64,000 nt of DNA from Wyeomyia smithii. Its lineage: Eukaryota; Arthropoda; Insecta; Diptera; Culicidae. The notes under the pieces were generated by a model. The model worked only from the letters and a program-made list of their open reading frames with translations, ran no database searches and was not told the DNA's origin. Location of the stretch: assembly GCF_029784165.1 (NCBI RefSeq), contig NC_073696.1:241474892-241538891 (forward strand). The letters are read 5' to 3'. This document shows positions 13,700-24,480 of this stretch, one piece after another; the first letter of the stretch is position 1; the number at the start of each line of letters is the position of its first letter. The translations under genes were made by a program, and so were the position numbers.

Positions 13700-15860
13700 C
13701 TTCAATTGGATTTTTCATTCACTTTCATCTTCTTAGACGGCCATCTCTCTCTCGAGGTGACACATTAAGCGGATTATGATTTTCTGCTGGTGTTACCACA
13801 GTTACATGCAGTTCAATTTGAGGCTTCTGCACGCGTTCCACTTGGAAAACCCATGCACCGAAAGCCATGCCATAACGATATTCAACAAAAATTTTCATAC
13901 ACCACTGCAGCAGCAGCACCAGCCCAACCCAACCCAACCCAGCCCCGGCACTGCATGGATATTGCTTGGCTTTGCTTCAAGGTTCTTGTGTAATAATGAC
14001 GGCTGGTACCACCGACCGACTGCAGCCATAAACAACAATATAAATATAATAACACTCTAAAGAAGCCGATGAAGACCGACCCGTGTATTGCAGTTTGTAT
14101 GTAAAGTACAAGGAAAAAAAAGCGCAACACAAAATCGTGAAAACATTCGTTTGCGCGCATATCAATGACACGAATACCACCAGCATCGTAACCACCATCG
14201 CATCGGCAGCAGCAGGCGCTGATCGGCAGCAGCAGCAGCAGCAATAACAGCACAAAACAGCTAAGCAACACGTTCCCTAGCCTGGCACCGCCAGCCCCTT
14301 CTGCGCCTCTCCACCACTGGTGGCAATCAACCGAGCAATACCGAGTGCTCATTACTCAATCTACTTTACAGTCATTGTAGCGCATATTTTGGACCTTGTA
14401 CTCGTCCCGCCACTTTCCGCATCCTTCGACTGCTTGCCATTCGATCCACACTAATCCGCCCCACCCCCTCTCAAACCCAGCACAAGTAACCATCTTTCAG
14501 CACAGCATGTGACCTCTCCCGTGCCATAATGCATGCACCGTTGGCACAGTGGTCTAATCGCAACAAAGTATGGCAGCGGTAGCCCAAAACGATGTGTGCG
14601 CATCATGTACTATCGCGCAGTTGTTGCGTCTCACGCAAAGATCATCCTCCATAACCTCAAACATAATGGCAAACTGATCACATCTTCCAAAGTACTCACG
14701 TCTCACTCACTCGCGCGAAGCGGTGTTCTCCTTTCTCGCTCGTCCAACTGCGCCGAATGGCGACCGGTTTGCGTTCTCTGCTACCCTCCCCCACTCCTAG
14801 CAGGCAGCAGGTTTTGACCGCACAGTTCCGGCTATCCTTGCAATATCCGGGAACAACAACAATAGCAAACTAAACCTTCGAAAAAATGCAGTTTCTTTTG
14901 CAGACAAATAAGAACACAGCAACCCAAAAATAAAATAACGTTCCTCGTCGTCGTCGTCGTCGAACGCGAAGAAGCAGGAAAAAAAACGCGAAAAGCCGCC
15001 GCGATTCGTGCTGCTACCGCGCTACTGCTGCTGCACACAGCTGCACCGTACTGTCAAATTTTAATGACTGAAGTCTCGGGCCCGACGACTTTCAGACAAC
15101 CTACACACGCTTCGATCATATGATTTTCCCCGCACACTGGCTGGTGGATGCACACACACGCACACCGCCATCGTTGGCCAGCTGTGTGCCATCGCGGAAC
15201 AGCAGCGCGGTGATCGTGTGGCTCGTTGTGGTGGAGTTCTCCAGCGAAGCGCAGCTCAGTGACGCGACCGGGCCCGCTGGTAGTAGTCGTGTGTCGGTTA
15301 CCAATCGAAACCGAACCGGGAGGGGGTGGTAGCGTTACAATACACTTTATAGGTAGGTACCACCACTACGAACGACGCCGTGGCATAGCGCAGCGCAACG
15401 CAACGCAGCAAGCGGGCTGCGAGAGGCAGAGCTCTAAGTTGGGTGGCATGTGGTAATTTCCAACACTCTCCGTACACTGTACTGTAACTACTCCACATCG
15501 TCGTCGTACCAGAGTCACAGCAAAGCCAAGTGGTTCACTTGCAAATATGCTCCACAATAAGGCACGGGCCGATTCGACTTGCGCGGTGCTCCAGCTGGCG
15601 GGTAGAGAGACGGAGAGGCTAGGTGGCCTTATAGGCTAGGCGAATTGGATTGAATTTGTTCGAAAAAGGGGGCGAAAAGTGCACACGTACCGTCAAGGAT
15701 TCGCGGCGTAGCATGCATTGCACTGATCAAGGCATTGAGGGAGGCGTTTATGGTAGACCTTCTCGAAGGTTTGAATTCCTTATCAAAAGAGTGAAACGGT
15801 ATTACTTTTTTACAAGCAAGGTTTCTGTGTTTTTTTATGAGTTTAATGACATTAGTTAGT
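13700..15860. other. GC-richer single-copy block, no gene recognised
   Basis: Contains CCCAA repeats (13922-13940), CAG runs (14208-14246), a CGT run (14948-14964) and several overlapping frames of 60-156 codons on both strands. None resembles a known domain or has a matching splice boundary in phase with the neighbouring gene. It could hold enhancers or untranslated exons. Confidence 0.4.
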
Positions 15861-16720
15861 AACTCTACACGTCTTTAAAAAAACGAATCACAGTTCCAAA
15901 AATATTTGCTCAAAAACTTCTTGAATCAACATTATTGATATACAATTAATAATGATAACAAAAATCATTACCATTTAAGCCAAAACCCTTTACCGTTTTT
16001 CAACCGATTATTCTTAGTTTGAATCCGTTTGAGCTGTTATTTGCTGTTTAAGTCGCTTTTTGCATGCTGACATTTCTAGCTAGTCTCTGCATTATAACGT
16101 TGTTTTCGATCGAGGTTCCCCTTCTGAGTCGTTTTTTTGACACTTTATGCCTTTAGATATCTTAATCCGATGTCTGCTTTTAGTTATGTTCTCGCTTTTT
16201 TTCGATTTGCATTCAGAAGTTTTTCTCGTTCTCTGGTTCGGGTTTTTGGTTGTTGTTTTTGTGTCATTCAATGTTTACTAATCGTTTTAATTTTTGCTAT
16301 GCATTTTGAATCTTTTTCATTGGACTGAACTGATCTCTGCATTGCTCAGTCCTACAGCCATTTTTATGGTTATGGCATTGAATTTATTATCGTTCTGAGA
16401 CAATATATGTTTTTTTTAATTTTATTTTTTTTTCTTCTACGCTTTTGGTGTTCCTGTTTCGGAATCTAAATTTAACTTTGCAATCGATTTTCCATAATTA
16501 TTGTGAGTATTCCTTGCTAGTTTTCCAAGAAGTCTGTTTGTTACAAACTTTACTATTTTAGGTATTTTTGATTTTAAGCTTTATTCTAATTTTAAAATCA
16601 TGTTATTCAATATTTTTTCTGGCTGTTTGGGCAGTGCCCTGTTTTGGCATTATTTGTTATTTTACATTTTTTAATTTTTTTGCTATTTATTGTTCATTTA
16701 CTCGGTTTCGTCTGTTTGAA
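15860..16720. other. T-rich non-coding stretch
   Basis: The plus strand is strongly T-rich, a composition opposite to the A-rich domain at 1.3-6.1 kb. The open frames read as hydrophobic peptides, as expected from T-rich DNA, and are not supported as genes. Confidence 0.45.
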
Positions 16721-16723
16721 GTA

Positions 16724-17126
16724 CAGGTCGGACTCAATTATCAGGGACATCAAGAAAATTTTCATTCCAGATAATGGAATTTCCCGGATAATCTAATCAC
16801 AGAAAAAATATTCAAATTTGCGATAAACGAACATAAAATAAATTTTTCCCCTTTTTTATTTTACTTTTATGATGCAGTGGCGTAACCAGAAATTATTTCT
16901 GAGGCGACAAGGGGTAAAATCTCGAGAAGCAAAAAAATAAAAAATTGGATTTTATTTATTTTCACTTAATTCGAACATGTCTCAAACACGCTAGAAGTGA
17001 CATAAATGGTAACAAATCTGCCAGAATGGATGGTAAAGGTAAAATTTTGGAATTAAAATAAATACGAATACAAAAAAAAAATCTGGATAATCGAGTCTTA
17101 AATCCCGGGTAATCGAGTCCGACCTG
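16724..17126. mobile_element. 403 bp TA-flanked MITE, complete copy
   Basis: The terminal inverted repeats are CAGGTCGGACTCAATTATC at the left and GGTAATCGAGTCCGACCTG at the right. Both ends are bordered by TA (16722-16723 and 17127-17128). TA duplication is typical of the Tc1/mariner superfamily, including pogo-type MITEs. The interior carries GATGCAGTGGCGTAACCAG, shared with the inverted partial copy at 39730-39947. There is no transposase, so movement would have needed an enzyme supplied from elsewhere. Confidence 0.85.
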
Positions 17127-17179
17127 TAGTTGGAAGTTTTTGGTTCTTGGAGGCTTCTGTTGGTTTTCTGAAACTTTCA

Positions 17180-17900
17180 TAAAATTTCTGTTACCGCGAA
17201 TGTTTTTCTTTTGGGTTTATATTTTAGATCGTTTTAAAATGTTGTTTATATCCTTTTAATTCATTATGAACTGGGTCGATTTGATATCTGTTTAGTATTA
17301 AAAAATCTTCAGCATAAGAAAACAATGCATTCATATTTTCTGTTTTTTTTTCACGTAAATCAACAGAGTCTTGGGTTTATTGGTATATTTGAGCTTCCAA
17401 TCGTTTTTTAATTTCTAAACGAAATTTCTAGTTTTTTTTTAATTAAATCATTCCTTTTTGTTTTGATGCTGCAAACATCAATAGATTTTTAATAGATTTT
17501 ATTATTCAAAAGTTTTCTTTTAAATCATTAATGACGTTTTCGTCCAACTTCGGCGGTTCAACTATTATGGGAAGCTCTGGCAGCACAGCTACCGTCAGCA
17601 CGTCTGCTTAGTAAAAATTCACATTTTAAGTGTTTTTTTTTTTTCATCAGTTTTCTGCTGAAACTAGTGTGTTGGGTGTGAATGATGCTGTAGAGGCGCT
17701 CGAATATGCAACAATATCAATAGATTCAGTAAGATAAGTATAAACAATTTCAATTTTTTATATGTTGATATTCGAGCTCCTAACCAGTGAAAAATCTTCG
17801 TCACTCAATTTTACGCCGCACTGAAAGTGCAGTTAAATTTCGCGTGTGTGAATTGCAACATTAGCGGTTTTCCTAGCTGTTTTTTTCGATCTTCAATTTT
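17180..17900. other. T-rich non-coding stretch
   Basis: AT-rich, no supported exon, RNA gene or bounded repeat. Confidence 0.45.
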
Positions 17901-18200
17901 TGTTTCCAGCCGCAGAAATGAGTACAACAACAACTATCCATATGTCATGAATTAATTTGCTAAATGTTCATTCCTTTTTTGGAACACAATATAACGGCTG
18001 ATAGATGATCTATTTGGGTGACTTTATGCGGTGAATGGTTGCAGAAAGGAGCGACACGTCTGTGCAAGCGTTGCAATGTTGTTGTAATAACTTCTTCCAG
18101 TTTATGTTTCCAGCCGCAGAAATGAGCACAACAACAACTATTCATATGTCATGAATTAGTTTCCTAAATATTCATTACTTTTTTGGAACACAATGTAACG
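17901..18200. repeat. Direct repeat, ~97 bp units 204 bp apart
   Basis: The segment starting TGTTTCCAGCCGCAGAAATG at 17901 recurs at 18105 and remains about 92 percent similar through TTTTTTGGAACACAAT. The roughly 107 bp between the units is unrelated. It could be a segmental duplication or two ends of a decayed element. Confidence 0.75.
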
Positions 18201-18728
18201 GAAACTTTTCATGTTTCTCGAATCTATTTGAATTATTTTTTTGCGTTTTCGACGTTAAAAATTTGAACATTTCAGCTATGAAAGGCAGCTAACCGAGAAC
18301 TTCTTTACATGCCCTGACACTTCTTATTGTATTTTATAATTAATTTTTATTAATCTCACATTATTTGTACATTAATCCAATTAAATCATGGTTTCATCAC
18401 TTATCAAAGTAAATCCTGATCAAAAACTCACCCCACTAACAAAAACTCTCTTCCGTAGTCTTTGTAGGGATGCAGAGGTATACTCTACCAAAGTGCTTAT
18501 CTATTGTGGGTTGCCTGCGGCACTGGTACAACTCGAAATTCATAGTTCCAAGAGAAACGGGATTGAAAAATTAGCGTTTAAAAATACCTTTATCACATCC
18601 ACGAAAACTATGAGCAAGTTACAACCTCTTTTTTGCCTTTTTAGAGCATGTTTTTGATTTGAATTCCAAAGACACATCAGCTTATAACTTAGGTTTTTTT
18701 CGTGAATTTTGAAACAAGTCTTTGTGAA
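18200..18728. other. AT-rich non-coding stretch
   Basis: A plus-strand frame of 89 codons (18388-18657) lies here but is lysine- and threonine-rich with no recognised family, and I regard it as chance. Nothing else identified. Confidence 0.4.
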
Positions 18729-19348
18729 ATATACTGGAGTCTTTTTTTACCCGGGGGTATTTTTAAGCGTTTTTTTATACGCGCCTTTTTACGCGATTTT
18801 TTACAATAACGCGGATTATTTTTACGCGATTTTTTTGAATAACGCCGATTATTTCTATGCGATTTGGAAGATTATTTTTACGCGGTATCAAATAAGTTAG
18901 CATAAGTAAATCTAATAAAGTAAAAAATCAATCGTTTGGTTCATGACAATAAGATTTCTGTTTTTTTAATCTAAATAATGCATATTTTCAATAGATTTGC
19001 TGTTCTTATCAAACAACAGACAATTTAAGTTGATTCGGGAAAAAGGAACGAAAATACATTACTAATTGTATAACGATACAGGTCAGGGTCGTTGCGATTA
19101 ACTTCCGATTAAGGAACGAAAGCTTAAAAATATGGCAAAATTATTATAAAAAAGTTATTGTCTTGTTCTTCAATGAATTTTCATTTTAGAAGCACTATAA
19201 ACTTATTTTGTGTGTTTTGTTACTATTTTTATGTCATTTTTCTAGTTTATATTTACTAAATGGAGTTTTTCTACGCGATTTTTTTTTCAAATTACGCGGT
19301 TTTTTATACGCGGATTTTTTCATTGCGTAAAAATAAACCCCAGTGTAA
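18729..19348. mobile_element. 'acgcg' repeat element, copy 2
   Basis: Begins TACTGGAGTC followed by TTTTTTTACCCGGGGG and ends AAAAATAAACCCCAGTGTA, so the ends are roughly complementary. Both ends contain runs of TTTACGCGATTTTT words; the centre (18900-19230) is plain AT-rich sequence. Related by its words and left end to the copy at 3446-3672. No coding capacity. Confidence 0.6.
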
Positions 19349-19349
19349 A

Positions 19350-20512
19350 ACTTAGCCGTATTTGGCTTCGTTTGCACGAAATTGACGATATCTACACCTG
19401 ACTGTAGGGACGTGGCTGGCGCCGTTATTGGTCTATAAAAAATCGGGTCATTGAATGATGCAGAGTGAAAAGTAATTACCACTCCCTGTCGTTCTTTCAG
19501 TTGATTCATTGTGTATCTTGAGTGCCTCGAACCCACCACGGAATAGCAACCATTGAAATGTACAGTCAGCTAAGCTAAGCTTGTAGCATCGTGAAATAAT
19601 TATTCAGTTTTCAGAATTCAGTTCAGAGTTCAAACCTTTATATATATTTTCGAAGCCTTATTTTTTCTTTTTCCAAAACTACTAAAACATTCAAAATAGG
19701 TTGAGAAATGACCGAGTTAAGAAGTTGTATGCGCTGTCCAAAAAAGCCACTTCAGAAGTGCAAGTAGCCTTCAGAGACTGAAATGAATTTTTCCGTAAGC
19801 AATCAATTGACGCACATCTGAGCTTGCTAGGGACTCCAAAAATCATACGAAAAGTTAAAAAATTCTTTTAATTTTTTACCTCAAGGCAATTTTTTTCCCT
19901 TTTGTCGAACAGTGTAGTAATTTTGTGCTTCCATAAAAATATACACTGTTTACAAAAACCTCCAAACCAAAATGCGGAAAATTATGATTTTTTATGCTAA
20001 GTATTGTACTATTGAAAAATTTGAAGCCTTGTTGACCGCATGTTCCGATAAATCAGAGTTTAAAAAAGGCCTTTCTCCCTATTACAGCCGAAGCTTGAGT
20101 AGACAAACAATTTTATCTCATAAACGATTTGTTGTTGTCCACAAAGACATGCCTACCGGAAGTTTAACTCAAAGTAGTCATGTATATAAGCTAGCATGCA
20201 GAAACTCAGTCTTCATTGTATAACCGTTTATGCAGCAAGAGGACGGTCGACTTTTCCTGGAAACTGGCTCGACCCGCAGTCGGCAGAGCAGCAGTACAAC
20301 AAGGCTGAGCAGGCGATTCATTCGATTGCAGCGTTCCACAGCAGACGGACCAACTGGTGGACCGCAGCACTGCACAGCATTGCTGAACATGTCCGCGCAT
20401 GTTAGTTTTTTTTTCGGATCTATCGCGTTGCGTTTGTCATTTGATCACTGCCAATAGCTGTGAGTGTGCCAATGGCGTGTACGATCGTAAACGTCGCGTT
20501 GGTGTTTTATTA
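19350..20512. other. Mixed non-coding stretch
   Basis: Moderate GC around 20200-20400 with short overlapping frames on both strands. No domain, splice or RNA signal was convincing. Confidence 0.4.
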
Positions 20513-21697
20513 ACCGTTATGTACTCGGCAGGGTACCCGGGTACCTTTTCAGACTTTATTGCTTCAAAAACAAGGATAACGTCAACTTAGACAGCTGAAA
20601 CTTATGGAATGCTCCTAACTAGTGGAAATAAACCATTTTCCATCATTAGTCTGTTTGTAGAAACAAGGGGGGTCGAAGGGGTGGGCTTCGAAATTTTTTA
20701 CCACGTAAGTACTCGGCAGGGTACCCGGGTACCCACAAAATGAAATGCTTCTTGCTTATTCATTTCGTGACCGATTTTCGATCTTGGCCTATCAAAAGAT
20801 TGGAAAATCTGTCTACTTTCAGAATCTGGGATCGACATGAACCTGTAACCACATCTGGTTCCTGTAAATCCGGATCTACGGGAGCATGTTCCGGTGAGAC
20901 AAATTAGTACAATTGTCAATAAAACCGAACACCATTGGTATCAAAATTCTTGAAATCACTCCAGGAATCGATCTACATCCATTTCGAGTCCAACTGGTGA
21001 GTTGTCCTCGAAATGGTCGTACCGGAGCAGATTCCCGTGCGGCCCTAAATGGCCACCAACATGAGTGAATAGAAACCCTAGCAATATGAATATCAAAATT
21101 TTTGAAATCACTCCAGGAATCGATTTACATCCATTTAGAGTCCAACTGATGAGTTGTCCTCAAAATGGTCACACCGGAGCAGATTCCCGTGGGGCCCTAT
21201 ATGGCCACCTACATGCTCCGGTACGACCATTTCGAGGACAACCCATCAGTTGGACTCTAAATAGATGTTAATCGATTCCTGGAGTGATTTCAAGAATTTT
21301 GATATGCATATTGCTAGGGTTTCTATCCACTCATGTTGGTGGCCATATAGGGCCCCACAGGAATCTGCTCCAGAGTGGTCATTTCAAGGATAACTCGGAA
21401 AATGGACTCAGAATTTATAAAAGTCAACTTCTGGATTGTTTGGTTTTATTGCCAATTGTTAAAATTAGTCTCGCATCTTGAACCTGGCTCCGGAGATCCG
21501 GATTTGCAGGAACCATATGGGGACCAATGGCTCTTTAGGTCCCGTATACTAAAAATAGACAAATTTTACAATCTTTTGACGGGTCAAGATTGAAAATCGG
21601 TCACGAATTAAAGAAGTAAGAAGCATTTCATTTTGGTGGGTACCCGGGTACCCTGCCGAGTACTTACGTGTGTTAAAATTGCCGAGTACATAACGGT
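20513..21697. mobile_element. 1.19 kb foldback element with palindromic GGGTACCCGGGTACC motifs
   Basis: The outer ends ACCGTTATGTACTCGGCA (20513-20530) and its inverse (21680-21697) bound two long inverted arms that meet near 21215. The motif GGGTACCCGGGTACC, itself palindromic, occurs at about 20531, 20719 and 21641. Each arm contains a unit of about 125 bp (CACTCCAGGAATCGAT to GGCCACC). The left arm has that unit twice in tandem (from 20950 and from 21105), the right arm once. It has no open reading frame of transposase type. Structure fits a foldback or long-TIR non-autonomous element. Confidence 0.8.
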
Positions 21698-21719
21698 AAA
21701 ACAACCTCTTCAGAAAAAA

Positions 21720-22250
21720 TTTTGTCTTACGGTGTATATTTTTTCTGGAAGGACAAAAATACTTTCTACAATTTTGCCGAAAACATCATACCAATCAAAC
21801 AAACCTGTGTCTTTTTTAATTTTTTTTCTTGGAAAATTTTATCTTTTTTGGTTCTCACGTCTCCATGATCGGACAACCATCATTGTTCAGTTATAATTCC
21901 TTTAGTATTTTTAACATTTTTAACTGTTGTTATTGATATTTTCATTGGGCACCCAATTTTTTTTAAATATGGTATAAAATTTTAGTTCAAAGTTATTTCA
22001 AAATAATTTTGATATTCAAAAAAATTTAAATAAAATAAAAATATGTGAAGTTTCCACAGCAATGCATTGTTTTTGGGAACTATTTCTAACAAAAGAAGTT
22101 GAGGTTAAGGAGTTTTGTAGAAAACAATATTGTATAATTTTTAACAATTTTCGATTCAACTGTTTGGAAAATAAACCTTATCTTTTTTTTGATATCCTAA
22201 TTGGTAAAACATACTTTTAAACATCTTGGAAAATTCCAAATACTTTGCTC
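21720..22250. repeat. Dispersed 'TTTGCCGAAAACATCAT' repeat, copy
   Basis: TACGGTGTATATTTTTTCTGG, ATTTTGCCGAAAACATCATACC and CCATGATCGGACAACCATCA appear in this order. The same order occurs at 58990-59110, and part of it at 48895-48960. The rest, to about 22250, is AT-rich with weaker similarity. Confidence 0.6.
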
Positions 22251-22259
22251 TCAAACACC

Positions 22260-23147
22260 AAACAAAAAAGTTCTAACACTGTCGTAAAGACACTTCCCGG
22301 CTGCACTTGCTGCATGATGCGGGTGTTTTTTTTTCCTCACCTAAACCATGCGTCTATCTTGTATCTCAAGGGAAAATTTTCCCCACCTTCCGCTTCCGTC
22401 GTCGCGTCACTGACCGGTACGCCACCGGCTTACACACAACCAGCTGATCCGGCTTGCGGCGGTCGTCTCGTCTCACAGACCCCCACCTCCTCGTTCCACC
22501 CCCATCAACCAAGGTGATTAGTTAAATAATTTCTCGATTGCTTTTCCGCATTTGTGTTTCTCTCCCGCCGTGGTACCAATTGCAGCAACTGCAACAGCTC
22601 CTACTACCCAAGCTACAATCGGTGTGTGCACCGATATACTGATGCAAGATTGGCGCGTGCCTTACCCCGCTCCACCTTTTTCACCACCAACGGCCTTTCG
22701 TGCCGTTGTTCCTCCGCGCGCAACCAGTTGATAAATAAACCTCGTAATGAGCTTTTTCGATTGAATTCGCATGTTGTGGGTTATTGCAGTGCAGTGCGCT
22801 GCAGCTAATTTTCCGAACGAACAAACAACTTATCGCGCGAATTGGCTTGCACAGCTTAGTTTTGTTTGGCTTTATGCAACATGGCGGCGAACGGCCAGTG
22901 AAATAATGAGCGCTGAACTTATTTTGTGCTGATAATTAGAGACATTTGCTCGCCGTTGGAGCGGGGAGACTTGCGATTGGAGGAAGAGGAACACTGAGTG
23001 CAAGCACGTGATTTGTCAAAGGCCACTCGAAGGCAGACAAGTTGGCGACGATGATCGTCGTGCGATCGAGTTCGAGTTCGTGCAATGGAAACTACCGGCC
23101 GCGAAAGGGTTGCCAGCTGGGTTAGGATATTGGTGATTGGTACTTAC
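22260..23147. other. GC-rich block directly downstream of exon C; intron
   Basis: On the minus strand this begins with the donor GTAAGT at 23147-23142, so it should be intron of the zinc-finger regulator gene. No exon encoding a C2H2 finger was recognised here. A retained-intron reading continues open only to a stop near 23016. Confidence 0.5.
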
Positions 23148-23470
23148 CCGTCGTTTTCTCTTCATGTCCTCGCTGTAGTCCATTCCGATGCCTTCGTCCG
23201 AGAATGATGTAGTCCGTGGTCCGCGAATGACGGTTTCGTTGGTAGAATTATTGTTGGCCGTGATCGTCGTGCCGTTGGTAGCGGTAGTACTGTTATTGTT
23301 GTTGTTGTTGTTCGCTGGACTGCTTCCGTTGCTGTTGATTCCACTGCTGCTGCTAACGCTGTTGTTCGGTGGCGTGGAATGACCATCCTCGCTGAGCGGC
23401 GGCGTGGTCGAACCGGTGCTCCACGAGGTGGTGCTACTGCTAGAACTGGTGCCCAGCACAGTTTCCCAGC
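23148..23470 (-). CDS. Glut4EF: Exon C of a Glut4EF / ZNF395-family zinc-finger regulator
   Basis: This 323 bp internal exon follows acceptor CGACAG (23476-23471) and ends CGACGG before donor GTAAGT (23147-23142), leaving phase 0. Its first two bases complete the glycine codon begun in exon B. The peptide opens with GWETVLGTSSSSSTT, continues as a low-complexity Ser/Asn/Thr region with an HSTPPN motif, then SFSDEGIGMDYSED and the basic end KRKRR. In human ZNF395 a Ser/Thr-rich stretch with an STP-rich motif, then a basic RKRK patch, sits just before the single C2H2 finger, so the finger exon should be next. Asparagine repeats are typical of dipteran transcription factors. The finger itself is not in view, so the name rests on order and motifs, not on an alignment. 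Confidence 0.85.
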
Positions 23471-23536
23471 CTGTCGAATGAGCGTGTTAGAATATATGAA
23501 CAGCTTCGAGCTTCGCGCCGAGCTTGCACAACTTAC
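23471..23536 (-). other. 66 bp intron between exons B and C
   Basis: Canonical GT-AG intron with donor GTAAGT and acceptor CGACAG, and a branch-like CTAAC (TTCTAACACG) upstream of the acceptor. Its size is typical of short insect introns. Phase 1 on both sides, so removal joins the exons in frame. Confidence 0.85.
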
Positions 23537-23673
23537 CAGTCACAGAAGAATTCGGCGAACAGGACAAACTCATAAGTACCAGGGCGGCATTGCATTCGTC
23601 CATCGGGTCGTCGTCGTTGATGCTGTAGTATTCCCGATCGTCCTGTGAGTATGACGGGCGTCGTTTACGAGAT
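23537..23673 (-). CDS. Glut4EF: Exon B of a Glut4EF / ZNF395-family zinc-finger regulator
   Basis: This 137 bp internal exon follows a strong acceptor (TTTCTTGCCTTGCAG ending at 23674) and stops at donor GTAAGT (23536-23531). It starts with one base that completes the split glycine codon of exon A and ends with one base of the next glycine codon. It encodes SRKRRPSYSQDD, an acidic stretch, and the diagnostic DECNAALVLMSLSCSP. Human ZNF395 and its paralogues carry a closely similar MVLTSLSCSP / ALTSLSTSP block at the matching place. These proteins are nuclear DNA-binding regulators (GLUT4 enhancer factor, Huntington's disease gene regulatory-region binding protein). The basic KRR cluster could serve as a nuclear signal. 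It is separated from exon C by only 66 bp. Confidence 0.88.
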
Positions 23674-23679
23674 CTGCAA

Positions 23680-24480
23680 GGCAAGAAAGAAAGAACAAAA
23701 ACAAAACACGGATTAGATTTGATCAGCTGCATCGACAAACTGTTATCTGAACGAAACAAACTGCACACTTTCTGTGTTGACGCAGCACGGCACTGTTCCC
23801 GATGTTGAGCGATCCACTTGCACTGGCATACACAGACAGGGGGCTGCAAGTTCAATGCATTATCGGTCAATAACATCGTTTTGGAACTCTGCGCTGCGCT
23901 GCTCGAGCGAGAAGCAACCCGGGGACAGAAACGAGGTCTAAATTCACTTTCCTTCTCATGTCCAGCTTTCTTTGTGTCTTCACGGTGCAACGTGAGCCAC
24001 AAAAACCGCGCTGCTGAACTGATAACGATTCACTTTGACCGCAAAATTGCAGAAACTGAACCGGCTCAGCCGGTCTGCCTCCTCCGTGCTCGGTCACCAA
24101 GTCTTATCGAGGCCAATATTATCGTCATCGGCGGCGTCGTCGTTGTCGGTATGGTGTAACCTTGCACCTATTCATTGTCGCCGGCCGATGGGCGGACACG
24201 GGGGGTCTTTGTCTTGCGCTTGTTGTTTTTAGAACGGCCGCGCACAGTGACCACCACTCCGGGTTTGAGTAATCGCTCGGAATTGGCTTGTTTGCTGCTT
24301 GACTTCCAGCGATAGTGTGTCAATCGATTTACGGCCAGCACCACTTGTACGAATTCCGGGCCGCATTGTGTGCAGTAGTGAAAGATAACACGGGAGGTTT
24401 GTTGGGCAGAAAGAAAGAGCAGAAAGGGGCGAAGTGGGAATCCCACCCGGTTTAGAAATACCACATTCGAGTAAATTTTA
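23680..24480. other. GC-rich intronic flank of exon B
   Basis: GC-rich sequence directly upstream (minus strand) of the exon B acceptor. A minus-strand frame at 24464-24168 is lysine- and arginine-rich near its end but has no family match and no needed splice role, so I do not call it an exon. Confidence 0.4.

Noticed and set aside
13882..14352. 156-codon minus-strand frame
   Set aside because: Cysteine/valine-rich low-complexity peptide produced by CAG repeats; no family or splice support.
23016..23147. Coding extension beyond exon C to a stop at 23016
   Set aside because: The donor GTAAGT at 23147 is strong and the family requires a zinc finger downstream; intron retention is possible but unsupported.
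24168..24464. 98-codon minus-strand frame with a basic C-terminus just upstream of exon B
   Set aside because: Exons A and B already join in phase without it, and it resembles no family.
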